DNA of 64,000 nt from Bradyrhizobium oligotrophicum S58 (GTDB lineage Bacteria > Pseudomonadota > Alphaproteobacteria > Rhizobiales > Xanthobacteraceae), in assembly GCF_000344805.1 (NCBI RefSeq), contig NC_020453.1, positions 2,976,001 through 3,040,000 of the forward strand. Direction: 5' to 3'. Below the pieces are notes generated by a model that was not told the origin of the DNA, did no database searches, and saw only the letters and a program-made list of their open reading frames with translations. Numbering within the stretch: the first letter of the stretch is position 1; every line of letters begins with the position of its first letter. The position numbers were made by a program, and so were the translations under genes. This document shows positions 53,479-62,546 of this stretch, one piece after another.

Positions 53479-54754
53479 CCGTGCGGTTCTTCGCCAAGTC
53501 GCGAATCGCGTGGACGGCGCGCCGCGCAAAGCCGAGGCCCTCGCGTCGCGCGATCAAGGCAGCGTGGATGATCTCGACGACGGGATCGCTCTTATAGAGC
53601 GGGACCAGCACGTCGCCGATCGCCAGCCGTCCGCGCCAGATCGGGTTGATCATCGGATGATCGGGCCCGGCGGTCGAATCCGCGGAGCTGATCGCGGGGT
53701 CGTTGCAGAGATGCCGCGTCAGATCGAGCGTCAATTGCACGCCCGGCGAATATTTCGCGAAGCGCTCGTCGACGCCGAGCTTGAAGAAGAAGGCGCGGCG
53801 CTGGTGGCGCAGCACGATGCCAGATGCGACTGCGGTCTCTCCGGCCAGGAGACTGACGATCTCGCAGGCATTGTCCTGCGCGAGCAAAGGCGCCGCGCGC
53901 CGGATGAAGGTTGCGTCGCCATCGTGCTGGATCAGCGCCGTGCCGCGCCGTCCTTTCCAGCCGCTCGCCTCCAAGTTCAGAAAGATCTCGAGCGCTGCGG
54001 AGACCTCTCCAGCCGCGCGCGCCACCTCGAAACGGACCTCGACGTGCTCGGCGAGCCGATGACGCTGGCGGCGCAGCTCCTTCAGCTTCTTGGCGCCAAG
54101 GGCGTCTTGCAGCACCTTCTCGCCATCGCTGGTCGCATCGAGGTAGGCGCGCTCATAGGATTGCACGACGCGTGAACGCAGGCCCTCGCGCCGGAGCACG
54201 CTGTCGAACGCCTGCATCACGGGGCCTGCGACCGACATGTCGCGCAGGAGCACGGCGCGTGCACCCGTTCGTCGGGCTTCGCCGAGCAGGCGCGCCAAAG
54301 CCGGCTCCGCACTGGCCGCATCGAGCAGGGGCGTGCACAGCGTGCCGTAAGGATGGCCGCTGGCAAGCGCAGGCAGCGGCAGCTTGCAGGCGCGCCACAG
54401 TGACGTGACCGGCATCAGGCCGATGAGGTGGGAGGGCTGAGCGTCATCCCATGCGCACAGAACCGACGTACCGGTGCGGCCGCGCGCCGAGGCGTTCACC
54501 GCGCGCTCCCACCCGGGGAGATAGTAGCCGTTTGGCTCCAGCGCGCGTTCGGCGAGATCCTGCCAGGCCTGCGGTGCTACCGTTTCAAGCGGAACCCATG
54601 GTGTCGTCCGCGCGGGCATGGGATCCGCACCCCGACGATCCGCGGTGGATGAGGCAGGTGCCATTGCACGATCGATGATCTCGGCCACGTCCCGATGGTC
54701 CCCTTGCTGCACACGGTCGCGCAACGCGGTCGAATGGTAGGGCAAAGCTGACAA
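53456..54754 (-). CDS. BioF2-like GNAT family protein
   Basis: 432 aa. The N-terminal 60 residues are variable. The rest matches the GNAT/BioF2-like acetyltransferase architecture with PNGYYLPGWERAVNASARG, ALGAKKLKELRRQRHRLAEH and the acyl-CoA region FFFKLGVDERFAKYSPGVQL. Similar proteins are found beside polysaccharide or peptidoglycan modification genes. The start is uncertain and MPARTTPW (54619) is possible. The last 23 bp overlap the convergent DsbA-like gene. Confidence 0.78.
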   Translation of the reverse strand: MSALPYHSTALRDRVQQGDHRDVAEIIDRAMAPASSTADRRGADPMPARTTPWVPLETVAPQAWQDLAERALEPNGYYLPGWERAVNASARGRTGTSVLCAWDDAQPSHLIGLMPVTSLWRACKLPLPALASGHPYGTLCTPLLDAASAEPALARLLGEARRTGARAVLLRDMSVAGPVMQAFDSVLRREGLRSRVVQSYERAYLDATSDGEKVLQDALGAKKLKELRRQRHRLAEHVEVRFEVARAAGEVSAALEIFLNLEASGWKGRRGTALIQHDGDATFIRRAAPLLAQDNACEIVSLLAGETAVASGIVLRHQRRAFFFKLGVDERFAKYSPGVQLTLDLTRHLCNDPAISSADSTAGPDHPMINPIWRGRLAIGDVLVPLYKSDPVVEIIHAALIARREGLGFARRAVHAIRDLAKNRTATPQPRR

Positions 54755-54825
54755 GATAGGCCTTGCCGGTCAGCTAAGATTCGAAGGGCGCCGTTAAGTC
54801 GCCATTCACCACGTCGGAAGCCGGT

Positions 54826-55872
54826 TCAGCGGATCAGCGCAACGTCGCGGAAGGCGCCGACCAACGGCTTCTCGAGCTTGCCGTCCATGCCTTGAAGGAT
54901 CTCGTAGGCCTTCTCACGTGCCATCACCGGTTTGTAGCTGCGATATTCGATCAGCGCCGAGAAGATGTCGGAGATGGTGAGGATCCGCGTCAGGTCCGGG
55001 ATGTTGTCGGCCATCAGCCCGTCCGGATAGCCGCTGCCATCCAGAAATTCGTGATGGTGGCGGACCGCGTTGAGGACCTCCGCGGTGATCGCTGCGTTGT
55101 CCTTCAGCGCGTCATATCCCGCCGTCGGATGGGTCTCGACCAGCGCGCGCTCCTTGACGTCCAGCCGGCCAGGCTTGTCGAGGATGGTCAGTGGGATCCT
55201 CGCCTTGCCGATGTCGTGGAACATCGCAGCCATGTACAGCCGCTCCAGATCCGAACTGTGAACGCCGAGGCTCAGGCCGAAATCGACGGTGATGCCGGTC
55301 ACCAGCAGGCAGTGCTGATAGGTGCCTTCATGATGACGGCGAACTGTTGCGAGCCAGTCGGACAAGCCGTTTTCGGCGATGCAGTCGGCAATGCGCTTGC
55401 CGGCACGTCGCGTCTCCTCGACATCGATCGCGGCGCCGCCGAGCACCGCTGCGAACATCGAGGCGATGCAGGCGGCGCCTGCAAAGGCGGCCTGGCGATC
55501 GTCGGCGGCAACGCTCTTGGTGTTGGATTGGGGCCGCGCATCGAGCAGTTTTCCAAGCAGCTGATTGCGGCTCGGCGTACTCGACAAGACGCTGGTCGCG
55601 CCGAGCGCGTAGGCCTGCACGGTCGAGAGACGCGACTTGTGATTGGTCAGAAAGATGCGGCGAGGAATGCGCGCCAGGCGGTCGGAGATTTCCTTCAGCG
55701 CCGTGATGTTGTCGACGTCGCGCAGATCTGCAGCCACGACGATCGCGTCGATGTCGCCGCCTCGGATATCGGCGTCACCGATCAGTTCAGATGTGAGCGA
55801 GCAGCGCTCAGCCAGCATGCCGCGAAGCAAAGCAAGCTTGGCCGTATCGTCGCCAACGAGGTGAACGTTCAT
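54826..55872 (-). CDS. HD-GYP domain protein with receiver-like N-terminus
   Basis: 348 aa from ATG 55872 (ATG 55896 is also in frame). Residues 1-110 look like a degenerate receiver (AIVVAADLRD, ARIPRRIFLTNHKSR, YALGATSVLSS) without a clear phospho-acceptor pair. The C-terminal half is a full HD-GYP domain: MAAMFHDIGKARIPLTIL, ETHPTAGYDALK, VRHHHEFLDGSGYPDGL, ILTISDIFSALIEYRSYKPV. HD-GYP enzymes hydrolyse c-di-GMP. CckA responds to c-di-GMP in Caulobacter, so a link to the cell-cycle signalling encoded here is possible but not adjacent in function. Confidence 0.87.
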   Translation of the reverse strand: MNVHLVGDDTAKLALLRGMLAERCSLTSELIGDADIRGGDIDAIVVAADLRDVDNITALKEISDRLARIPRRIFLTNHKSRLSTVQAYALGATSVLSSTPSRNQLLGKLLDARPQSNTKSVAADDRQAAFAGAACIASMFAAVLGGAAIDVEETRRAGKRIADCIAENGLSDWLATVRRHHEGTYQHCLLVTGITVDFGLSLGVHSSDLERLYMAAMFHDIGKARIPLTILDKPGRLDVKERALVETHPTAGYDALKDNAAITAEVLNAVRHHHEFLDGSGYPDGLMADNIPDLTRILTISDIFSALIEYRSYKPVMAREKAYEILQGMDGKLEKPLVGAFRDVALIR

Positions 55873-56082
55873 GAATAACCAGACCCAGGTCGTCATTCCG
55901 CGTTTCGGGACCCGATGTTCCGCAGGAATCGTTAAATTTGCGCCATTCGTTCGCTCGTCGGTCGCGGGTTTGCGTTAGCTAAGAACTAACACTCTCCAGC
56001 CGAGTGGTAGCGGGTTCCAGGGTGAGGCGGCGCATGATCCGCTCCGATCGACTCTGTCGATCCGGATCAGCTCAGGGTTGAA

Positions 56083-56490
56083 TCATTTCGTCGGCAGGAT
56101 GGGTTTGAAATCTTGGGACAAACAATCGCTTGCGGTCGCACGGCGCCGGTCGATGATCTCACTTTGCTTGATCGTGAGCCGATAGGTCTGACGCCGGAGC
56201 GGAGCGCCGGCCACCGAGATGATCTGGGCGCGCACGCAGGCGGTCCATGCATCGCCGGCATCCGTGCGCTTGGGCGGCGAGGCCTCGAGGTCGCGCGGCT
56301 GTGTCGTGGGGACGAAGATCATGTCGAGATTTTTGCGCACGAGAAGCGGAACGTCGGGCGCAGCTTCCGCAGGCGGCGGCTCGGGGTCCCTGACGCGCAT
56401 GAAAGCGGGAAGACGCGATTGGCTGTCCGCGGCACAGCCGGCGAGAAGCAGAGCCGCGAGCAGCCCCACGCGCGACGCCATCAGCGGCAT
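56083..56490 (-). CDS. Small lipoprotein, unknown
   Basis: 135 aa. The signal and lipobox LLAALLLAGC are clear (Cys about residue 19). The mature part has Pro/Glu-rich linker (RVRDPEPPPAEAAPDVPL) and a basic C-terminal domain with two Cys (WTACVRAQII, ATASDCLSQDF). No family recognised. Probably outer-membrane anchored. Two in-frame ATGs (56490 and 56481) are possible. Confidence 0.65.
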   Translation of the reverse strand: MPLMASRVGLLAALLLAGCAADSQSRLPAFMRVRDPEPPPAEAAPDVPLLVRKNLDMIFVPTTQPRDLEASPPKRTDAGDAWTACVRAQIISVAGAPLRRQTYRLTIKQSEIIDRRRATASDCLSQDFKPILPTK

Positions 56491-56696
56491 TTTCGACCGA
56501 TCCCCATGCGGCGCGGACGCTATTTCGCGATCGCGGCATTGCTGCGGGAATCTCGTGCAGCAACGATGTCGGCGTTGCGTACACGCTGCGGCAGATCCAG
56601 GTCGGGCGCCGGTTGTGCGGCATTATGCGCTTCGAAATGAACCGAGCCGAGAACCGGCTCGACCAACTGGCACATCATGAGCAGATTGGAGATGCC

Positions 56697-58211
56697 ATGT
56701 TTCGCCACGCTCTCAGGGCCGCAGTGTTTGCAGGCGGCCTGCTCGCCGGTTTGACGCCCGCGTTGGCCGAAAGCAGCCGGCTGGCGCTGGTGATTGGCCA
56801 GTCGGCCTATCGTTCGGTGACGCCGCTGCCGAACCCCGCAAACGACGCCAAGGCGATGGCGAAATTGCTGGGCGAGGCGGGCTTCGACGTGACCACGGCC
56901 GCTGATCTGTCGCAGCGGGATCTCAACCGCGAGGTTGGTGAGTTCGCGGCCAAGGTCGCGGCCAAGGGCGCCGATACGGTGGCGCTGGTGTTCTATGCCG
57001 GCCACGGTCTGCAGATCGATGGTGAGAACTATCTGGTTCCCGTCGATGTCGATCCCCGCCGCGAAGCCGACATTCCGTTGCAGGCCGTGCGTCTCAACGA
57101 TCTGCTCAACACCCTCAACTCGGTGCCGAGCCGGATGCGCATTCTGCTGCTCGACGCCTGCCGCAACAATCCGTTCCCCGCGATCAGCCCGAGCGCGGGC
57201 CGCGGTCTGGCGCTGCTCGACACCAAGAGCGGAGCGCCGGGCACCTTCCTGTCCTACTCGACCTCGCCCGGCGCGGAGGCCGAGGATGGCAGCGGCGCCA
57301 ACAGCCCTTACACCACGGCATTGCTGCAGGCCGCGCGCGAGCCGGGGCTGCCGATCGAGGAGGCTTTCAAGCGCGTGCGCGTCGCCGTCAACAAGGCAAC
57401 CGAGGGCCGGCAGACGCCGTGGGACTCGTCCTCGCTGACCGAGGATTTCCGCTTCGTCGGCGCCACCGATGCGAGTGCCGCCAATGCCGGGCCGCGGCCC
57501 GTGGTCGCCAAGCGCAGCGTCGAGGAATGGAAGCGCAGCCTGCAGGGCAAGCCGATCGAGGCCGCGAACGAGATCATCGTGGGGGATGGCAGCGTCGAAG
57601 CCTATGAGGCGTTCGTGACGCTCTACACCGCGCCGCCCTATGGACCGCAAGCGCGGGAATGGCTCGATCTGCACAATCGGATGGCGGCGTGGAACGAGGC
57701 GGTGCTGATCAACACCGTCGCGTCCTATCAGGGCTTTCTCGAGCGCTATCCCAGCAGCGATCTCACCCCGACCGCGCGCAAGCTGATCGAGCGGCTGCGT
57801 AACCGCCCGGTCGTGACGCCGGTGGTGGCAGCCGCCAATGCCGCGATCCCCGCCGTCAGCACTGCGCCGCCGGCAGCCCCGTCGATCGCGCCGATCAATG
57901 CCGCGGTCGGACCGACCTGCCCATGCACGCAGACGCCGCCGTCCCGGAAGTCCGAGACGCCGAAGCGGGTGGAGGAGAAGCCGGTGAGGAAGCGTGACGA
58001 CGATCCGCCGAAGCGCGCCAGCCGTCCGCCGCGCCGTGATCCTGGCGACGATGTCGTAGTCTATGAACCGCCACCGCCGCGGGAGTATTATGGACCGCCG
58101 GTGCGGGTGGTGCCGCCGGTCAGCATCGGCATCGGCGGTGGCTTTGGCGGCGGTTTTGGTGGCGGCTACGGGCGGGGCCCGACGAACTATCCGACGCGGC
58201 GCGGCTACTAG
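56697..58211 (+). CDS. Caspase-like (peptidase C14) secreted protein
   Basis: 504 aa. A signal peptide (ALRAAVFAGGLLAGLTPALA) is followed by a caspase p20-like domain: LALVIGQSAYRSVTPLPNPA, the catalytic His in VFYAGHGLQIDGENYLV, and the catalytic Cys in MRILLLDACRNNPFPA. The C-terminal half is a helical/PEL-type region and a Pro/Arg/Gly-rich tail (GGGFGGGFGGGYGRG). Bacterial orthocaspase-like proteins cleave after basic or acidic residues; substrate is unknown. GGAG precedes ATG 56697. Confidence 0.85.
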   Translation: MFRHALRAAVFAGGLLAGLTPALAESSRLALVIGQSAYRSVTPLPNPANDAKAMAKLLGEAGFDVTTAADLSQRDLNREVGEFAAKVAAKGADTVALVFYAGHGLQIDGENYLVPVDVDPRREADIPLQAVRLNDLLNTLNSVPSRMRILLLDACRNNPFPAISPSAGRGLALLDTKSGAPGTFLSYSTSPGAEAEDGSGANSPYTTALLQAAREPGLPIEEAFKRVRVAVNKATEGRQTPWDSSSLTEDFRFVGATDASAANAGPRPVVAKRSVEEWKRSLQGKPIEAANEIIVGDGSVEAYEAFVTLYTAPPYGPQAREWLDLHNRMAAWNEAVLINTVASYQGFLERYPSSDLTPTARKLIERLRNRPVVTPVVAAANAAIPAVSTAPPAAPSIAPINAAVGPTCPCTQTPPSRKSETPKRVEEKPVRKRDDDPPKRASRPPRRDPGDDVVVYEPPPPREYYGPPVRVVPPVSIGIGGGFGGGFGGGYGRGPTNYPTRRGY

Positions 58212-58358
58212 GTCCGACTGTCGCCACATTCCCCGTCACGGCCGCTCCGAGAGGGCGGCCGTATCCGTTCTGAAGATCTTTGCCTTTCCGGCGCCGGGAT
58301 CTTGCACTCTAATCCCGACCGCGTAACCTCGTGCGCAGAGCGGTAGGAGTGAGACATC

Positions 58359-58586
58359 ATGCGGATCGTGATCGCCGCCATGGCGCTGGTGCTGATGGCT
58401 TGGCCGGCACAGGCGCAGATGGGGGGCCGACGGCCGCCGTCCGAAGACAAGGGCGGACAGCCGCCGAAACCGCAGGTGGATGAGAAGGCCTACAAGGCGG
58501 CGCTCGAACGCATCCCCGAGCCCAAGGACAAATACGACCCGTGGAGCGGGGCGCGCCCAACGGTGCCGGATCGCAAGTCGAAGTAG
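58359..58586 (+). CDS. Small secreted protein with DPW motif, copy 1
   Basis: 75 aa. Signal peptide (IVIAAMALVLMAWPAQAQ), then a charged Pro/Lys-rich mature part with KAYKAALERIPEPK and YDPWSGAR. It is a distant paralogue of the gene at 61890, sharing K-A-Y-K, I-P-x-x-K and D-P-W. No known family. GTAGGAG precedes the ATG. Confidence 0.7.
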   Translation: MRIVIAAMALVLMAWPAQAQMGGRRPPSEDKGGQPPKPQVDEKAYKAALERIPEPKDKYDPWSGARPTVPDRKSK

Positions 58587-58760
58587 ATCGGCGGCGCCGC
58601 ACCGAAATCGTACGGCCCCACGCATCCGCCGCGCGCCCCATTCGAACTTCCTTCGTCCCGCCGGCGCCACCGCCTGTCCCATTCGCCTCGACCTGGTCGC
58701 CGCCGCTGCTTTCATGTCCCGGTGCGTCGTTCGGATGTACCTGGCGGGAAGGGGAAGCTC

Positions 58761-60788
58761 ATGTCGTTGCATCGGGGTGTCGTTTGCGCGACCGTCATCT
58801 GCAGCCAATGGATGGTGGCGCCGGCCCTTTCCTGGCAGCATTGGGGCGGCGATGCCGGCGGCACGCGGTTCTCGCCCCTGGAGCAGATCACGCCGGCGAA
58901 TGTCGACAATCTCGTGCGCGCCTGGACCTATCACACCGGCGACATCGAGAGCCGGCCCCCGGCTGCGTTCGCCCGCACCAAGTTCGAGGCGACGCCGCTG
59001 CTGGTCGACGACAGTCTCGTGTTCTGCACGCCGTTCAACGAGGTCGTCGCGCTCGATCCCGGCACTGGCGTGCAGAAGTGGCGCTTCGATCCCAAGGTGG
59101 ACACCGGCCGGCGGCCGGCCAATCGCTACGCTTGTCGCGGCGTTGCTTATTGGGTGGACGAGCGTGCGGCGCTCGATGCGGCATGCCGCAGCCGGCTGTT
59201 CATGGGCACGGTCGATGCGCGGCTGATTGCGCTCGATGCGCGGACGGGACGACGTTGTCCGGAATTCGGGACTGATGGCGAGGTGCGCATCGAGGTCGCC
59301 AAGGCGCTGCTATGGCCCGGCGAGTTCCAGATCACCTCGGCGCCGGTTGTCGGCCGCGACGTCGTGGTGGTCGGCTCCTCGATCGGTGACAATGCGCGCG
59401 TGGATGCGCCTGAAGGCGTCGTGCGCGGCTTCGACGCCCGCACCGGGCAGCCGCGCTGGAGCTTCGATCCGCTGATCCATGACGGCATCACGGCCGGCCA
59501 CGCCAATGTCTGGGCGCCGATGTCGGTCGACGAGGATCGCGGCCTGGTGTTCCTGCCGACGTCCTCGCCGAGCCCCGATTTCTTCGGCGGCGCGCGTCCG
59601 GGCGACAACCGCCATTCCGATTCCGTCGTCGCGTTGCGGATCGAGACCGGCGCGCTGGCATGGTCGTTCCAGACCACGCATCATGACGTCTGGGATTACG
59701 ACCTGCCGGCGCAGCCGACCCTGGCGCGGCTCGAAACCGGGCAGGGCGCGCGCGACGTCGTGATGCAGCCGACCAAGCAGGGTTTTGTGTTCGTGCTCGA
59801 CCGCAATACAGGAGCGCCGATCTGGCCGGTGGAGGAGCGCGCGGTGCCGCAGGGGGCCGTCGAGGGCGAGCAGCTGTTGCCGACGCAACCGTTCCCGACC
59901 CATGTGCCGCCGCTGCTGCCGCAGCACTTCGCATCGGAGGACATCTTCCATGCTGTGCCGCGCGTCGTCGATTCCTCCTGCGACGACCAACTCGGAGCCT
60001 TGCGCAATGATGGGCTCTACACGCCGCCGACCACCCGAGGCACGCTGCTCTATCCGATGACCGGCGGCGGCGTGAACTGGGGCGGGGCGGCGTTCGATCC
60101 CGTCCGTCAGATCCTCTACGCCAATGTCAGCCGCGCCGTTCACATCGTCAGGCTGATCCCGCGCGACGAGGCCGACCGGATGACGCCGCCGCGCGGCGTC
60201 GATTTCGGATTGCAGCGCGGCGCGCCGTTCGCGGTGACGCGGGTGGTCGCGATGTCGAGGCTCGGCCTGTTGTGCAACCGGCCGCCCTGGGGCGAGATGG
60301 TCGCGGTCGATCTCAAGGCCGGCAAGATCCTTTGGCGCGCAACGGTCGGTACCACCGAGGACCGGGCGCCGCTGGGGCTCGCGTTCAAATGGGGCACACC
60401 ACTGGTCAACGGCGTCGTCGTCACCGGCGGGCTCGTCTTCACCGGCGCGATGGACGCCTATCTCCGCGCCCTCGATGCCGGCACGGGAGAGGAGCTGTGG
60501 CAGGGCCGGCTGCCCGCACCGGGCGTTGCCAATCCGATGACCTATGAATGGAAGGGCGAGCAATATCTGGTGATCGCCGCCGGCGGCCATTCCGAGGCCG
60601 GCACGTCGCTCGGCGACAGTGTCGTGGCGTTCCGGCTGGCGCGGGCCGGCGAGGCGCCGTCGTGGTGGTCACGGACGATCGATCGTCCGGGCGGGCGGCT
60701 GAGCGGCGGTGCCTTGGTGGTAACTCTCGTGCTGGCCGCGCTGGCGTTCTCAGGGTGGCAATGGCGCGTGCGGGGGCGGCGGGTCTAG
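58761..60788 (+). CDS. PQQ-dependent dehydrogenase with C-terminal anchor
   Basis: 675 aa. It has the eight-bladed beta-propeller PQQ pattern with repeated W motifs (HWGGDAGGTRFSPLEQI, VVALDPGTGVQKWRFD, VVALRIETGALAWSF, LRALDAGTGEELWQGRL) and PQQ-contact segments (AGHANVWAPM, THHDVWDYDLPAQPTL). A membrane helix (ALVVTLVLAALAFSGWQW) lies at the C-terminus; the usual N-terminal five-helix block of membrane GDH is absent. A short signal-like N-terminus suggests periplasmic placement. Start ATG 58761 has GAAGGGGAAG upstream. Substrate (alcohol, aldose or polyol) is not evident. Confidence 0.85.
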   Translation: MSLHRGVVCATVICSQWMVAPALSWQHWGGDAGGTRFSPLEQITPANVDNLVRAWTYHTGDIESRPPAAFARTKFEATPLLVDDSLVFCTPFNEVVALDPGTGVQKWRFDPKVDTGRRPANRYACRGVAYWVDERAALDAACRSRLFMGTVDARLIALDARTGRRCPEFGTDGEVRIEVAKALLWPGEFQITSAPVVGRDVVVVGSSIGDNARVDAPEGVVRGFDARTGQPRWSFDPLIHDGITAGHANVWAPMSVDEDRGLVFLPTSSPSPDFFGGARPGDNRHSDSVVALRIETGALAWSFQTTHHDVWDYDLPAQPTLARLETGQGARDVVMQPTKQGFVFVLDRNTGAPIWPVEERAVPQGAVEGEQLLPTQPFPTHVPPLLPQHFASEDIFHAVPRVVDSSCDDQLGALRNDGLYTPPTTRGTLLYPMTGGGVNWGGAAFDPVRQILYANVSRAVHIVRLIPRDEADRMTPPRGVDFGLQRGAPFAVTRVVAMSRLGLLCNRPPWGEMVAVDLKAGKILWRATVGTTEDRAPLGLAFKWGTPLVNGVVVTGGLVFTGAMDAYLRALDAGTGEELWQGRLPAPGVANPMTYEWKGEQYLVIAAGGHSEAGTSLGDSVVAFRLARAGEAPSWWSRTIDRPGGRLSGGALVVTLVLAALAFSGWQWRVRGRRV

Positions 60789-60798
60789 CCGCCGCATC

Positions 60799-61053
60799 TC
60801 AGTCGAATGCGACGCCGATCCGCTTGTCGTGGCTCCACACCGCGTGGCAGCGCCGCGTGAACTTGTCGGCGGGAATCACGAGCGTGAATGCCTCGGGAAG
60901 GCCGACGGGGTTGACCACCTCGACCCGCGCTCCGGTGTCCGACATGTTACGGACCATGCAGTCGACCGCGCCGCCGCCGTCGAACGCCAGCCTGCCCTGC
61001 TTGAGCACCCGGTGTCGGGGTGCAATACGCTTGTCGTCTGATGTGTCGCTCAT
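60799..61053 (-). CDS. Single-domain PilZ protein
   Basis: 84 aa. The c-di-GMP-binding signature is visible: RIAPRHRVLKQG (R-x-x-x-R) and MVRNMSDTGARVEV (D/N-x-S-x-x-G). Nothing else is fused. It probably binds c-di-GMP and passes the signal to a partner. The ATG 61053 is used because the upstream in-frame region to 61170 overlaps promoter-like sequence. Confidence 0.85.
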   Translation of the reverse strand: MSDTSDDKRIAPRHRVLKQGRLAFDGGGAVDCMVRNMSDTGARVEVVNPVGLPEAFTLVIPADKFTRRCHAVWSHDKRIGVAFD

Positions 61054-61199
61054 TGCCCGTAACCCGATGCTCTGTGGCGTCACCTTTCGCGTCAAAAGCG
61101 CGTAAAATAAATCATGCCCGGGTTTCATTGAGATGAATCCGGCCCGCGAAGGCCGGAGCAATATGTTCACCTTTCATTAAAGTTCCGTAGTCTTGCGGG

Positions 61200-61637
61200 T
61201 CAGAGCATCGCGAACGCGCTCGATACCATCGCCACCGGCTTGGCGTCGGCGGCGCTGGTCAGCGTGACCCGGCCAAAGCTCATGGTCCGGCCGAGCCGGA
61301 TGACGCGCGCATCCGCAACGACATCGGAGGAGGCGACGGCGCGCATGAAATGCGTGGTCTGGTCGACCGTGGTCATCGGCCGGTAGCCGCCGCTCGCCGT
61401 GACCATCGCGATCACCATCGCGGTATCGGCAAACGCCATCAGCGCTTGGCCGCACACGACGCCATTGTCGCGGCACAGTCGGGGAGAGAACGGCATGCGC
61501 AGGATCGCGCCGGGCTCGCCTTGCGGTGCTGGTGAGATGTCCTCGACGATCAGAGCGAGATCCCTGATCCAGGGCGCGAACACGTCATCGAGGATGCGCC
61601 GGGCCTGATCGATGGTGAACTCCGGAGTGTCATTCAC
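61200..61637 (-). CDS. PaaI-type acyl-CoA thioesterase
   Basis: 145 aa from GTG 61637, which has GGAGGA 9 nt upstream; an ATG at 61655 is in frame but overlaps that site. The hot-dog motif is GQALMAFADTAMVIAMVTAS with the usual D/N position, then MTTVDQTTHFMRAVAS. These enzymes hydrolyse aromatic or short acyl-CoAs. It is 146 bp before the PilZ gene (minus strand). Confidence 0.83.
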   Translation of the reverse strand: MNDTPEFTIDQARRILDDVFAPWIRDLALIVEDISPAPQGEPGAILRMPFSPRLCRDNGVVCGQALMAFADTAMVIAMVTASGGYRPMTTVDQTTHFMRAVASSDVVADARVIRLGRTMSFGRVTLTSAADAKPVAMVSSAFAML

Positions 61638-61889
61638 GAACGAGATTCCTCCCATGTCTTGTTATTGGCTTATTGGCGCGCTCCTGGCGGGGCGGCCGGC
61701 CTATCGCCGCAGGCTTGAAAAGGCCGGAGTTGGAATCCTATGATGAATGCCGGTTCGGCGACAGCCCGACGCCGCGGCCGAGGCCCGGCGGTGAGCGATG
61801 TCGCGTTGCGGCCGCGCTGCGCGGCGGCGCGCCCCACTTGGCGCATGGCGAAGCAATGGTATAAGGCGGCCGATACCGGGGAGTAACCA

Positions 61890-62186
61890 ATGAAGAAGCT
61901 GATCGTGACGATGGCGGTCGCCATGCTGACCGGCTGGGCCGTTCCGGCGCTGGCGCAGATGCCCAACATCAACCTTCTCGCCGATGGTCCTTCCAAGACC
62001 CCCGAGGAGAAGGAGGCCGAGGCGGCGCGCGACAAGGCCTACAAAGATACCATGCGCAAGATCCCGGACGCCAAGTCGAGCTCCGATCCCTGGGGCAATG
62101 TGCGCACCGTGGAACAGCCGAAGGCGACGCCCCCGGTGAAGACGACGGCGGCCAAGAAGTCGAAATCAGGCGCCAGCACCAACTGA
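61890..62186 (+). CDS. Small secreted protein with DPW motif, copy 2
   Basis: 98 aa. Signal peptide (VTMAVAMLTGWAVPALAQM), then an acidic/basic low-complexity mature part with DKAYKDTMRKIPDAK and SSSDPWGNVRT. It shares the KAYK...IP..K...DPW core with the gene at 58359, 3.5 kb away, and with nothing else in the window. Function unknown. Confidence 0.72.
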   Translation: MKKLIVTMAVAMLTGWAVPALAQMPNINLLADGPSKTPEEKEAEAARDKAYKDTMRKIPDAKSSSDPWGNVRTVEQPKATPPVKTTAAKKSKSGASTN

Positions 62187-62300
62187 GCGCGCGCGGTCGC
62201 GCTTCTTGCGCGGCCGGGATGCCCGAGCCCCGGTGGCCGGACTCGGATTCCTCGCGGCCTCGTCTATATTGACGGGGTGGCAACGCGTTGGAGTTCGTCG

Positions 62301-62531
62301 ATGGGGTCGCGCCCGCGGGACATAGCCGACCGGATGGCGGCCCGTCGCCGAAAGGGCGACGGCTATGTGCGCGACACGTTCACGCTGCCGCGCGAGGATG
62401 CGCGGGCCAAGGCCCGTGACTATCTCACTCGCTATCCCAAGGCTGGCTATATGAGCGCCGTCGAAAGCTGGCGTGAGCTTCCCGATGGCGCCATCGAGTT
62501 TACGATGCGGCGATTGCCGAGCGCGGACTGA
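62301..62531 (+). CDS. Small hypothetical protein
   Basis: 76 aa. It starts MGSRPRDIADRMAARRRKGD and has the middle TFTLPREDARAKARDYLTRY and the C-terminal ELPDGAIEFTMRRLPSAD. No signal or membrane helix. GGAG is 7 nt before ATG 62301; an in-frame GTG at 62277 lacks a site. Family unknown. Confidence 0.6.
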   Translation: MGSRPRDIADRMAARRRKGDGYVRDTFTLPREDARAKARDYLTRYPKAGYMSAVESWRELPDGAIEFTMRRLPSAD

Positions 62532-62546
62532 GCCGGCGCCAGCTGC

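Noticed and set aside
55974..55990. CtrA site upstream of the HD-GYP gene
   Set aside because: GTTAG-N7-CTAAC is a neat dyad but differs from TTAA-N7-TTAA at two positions, so it is not counted.
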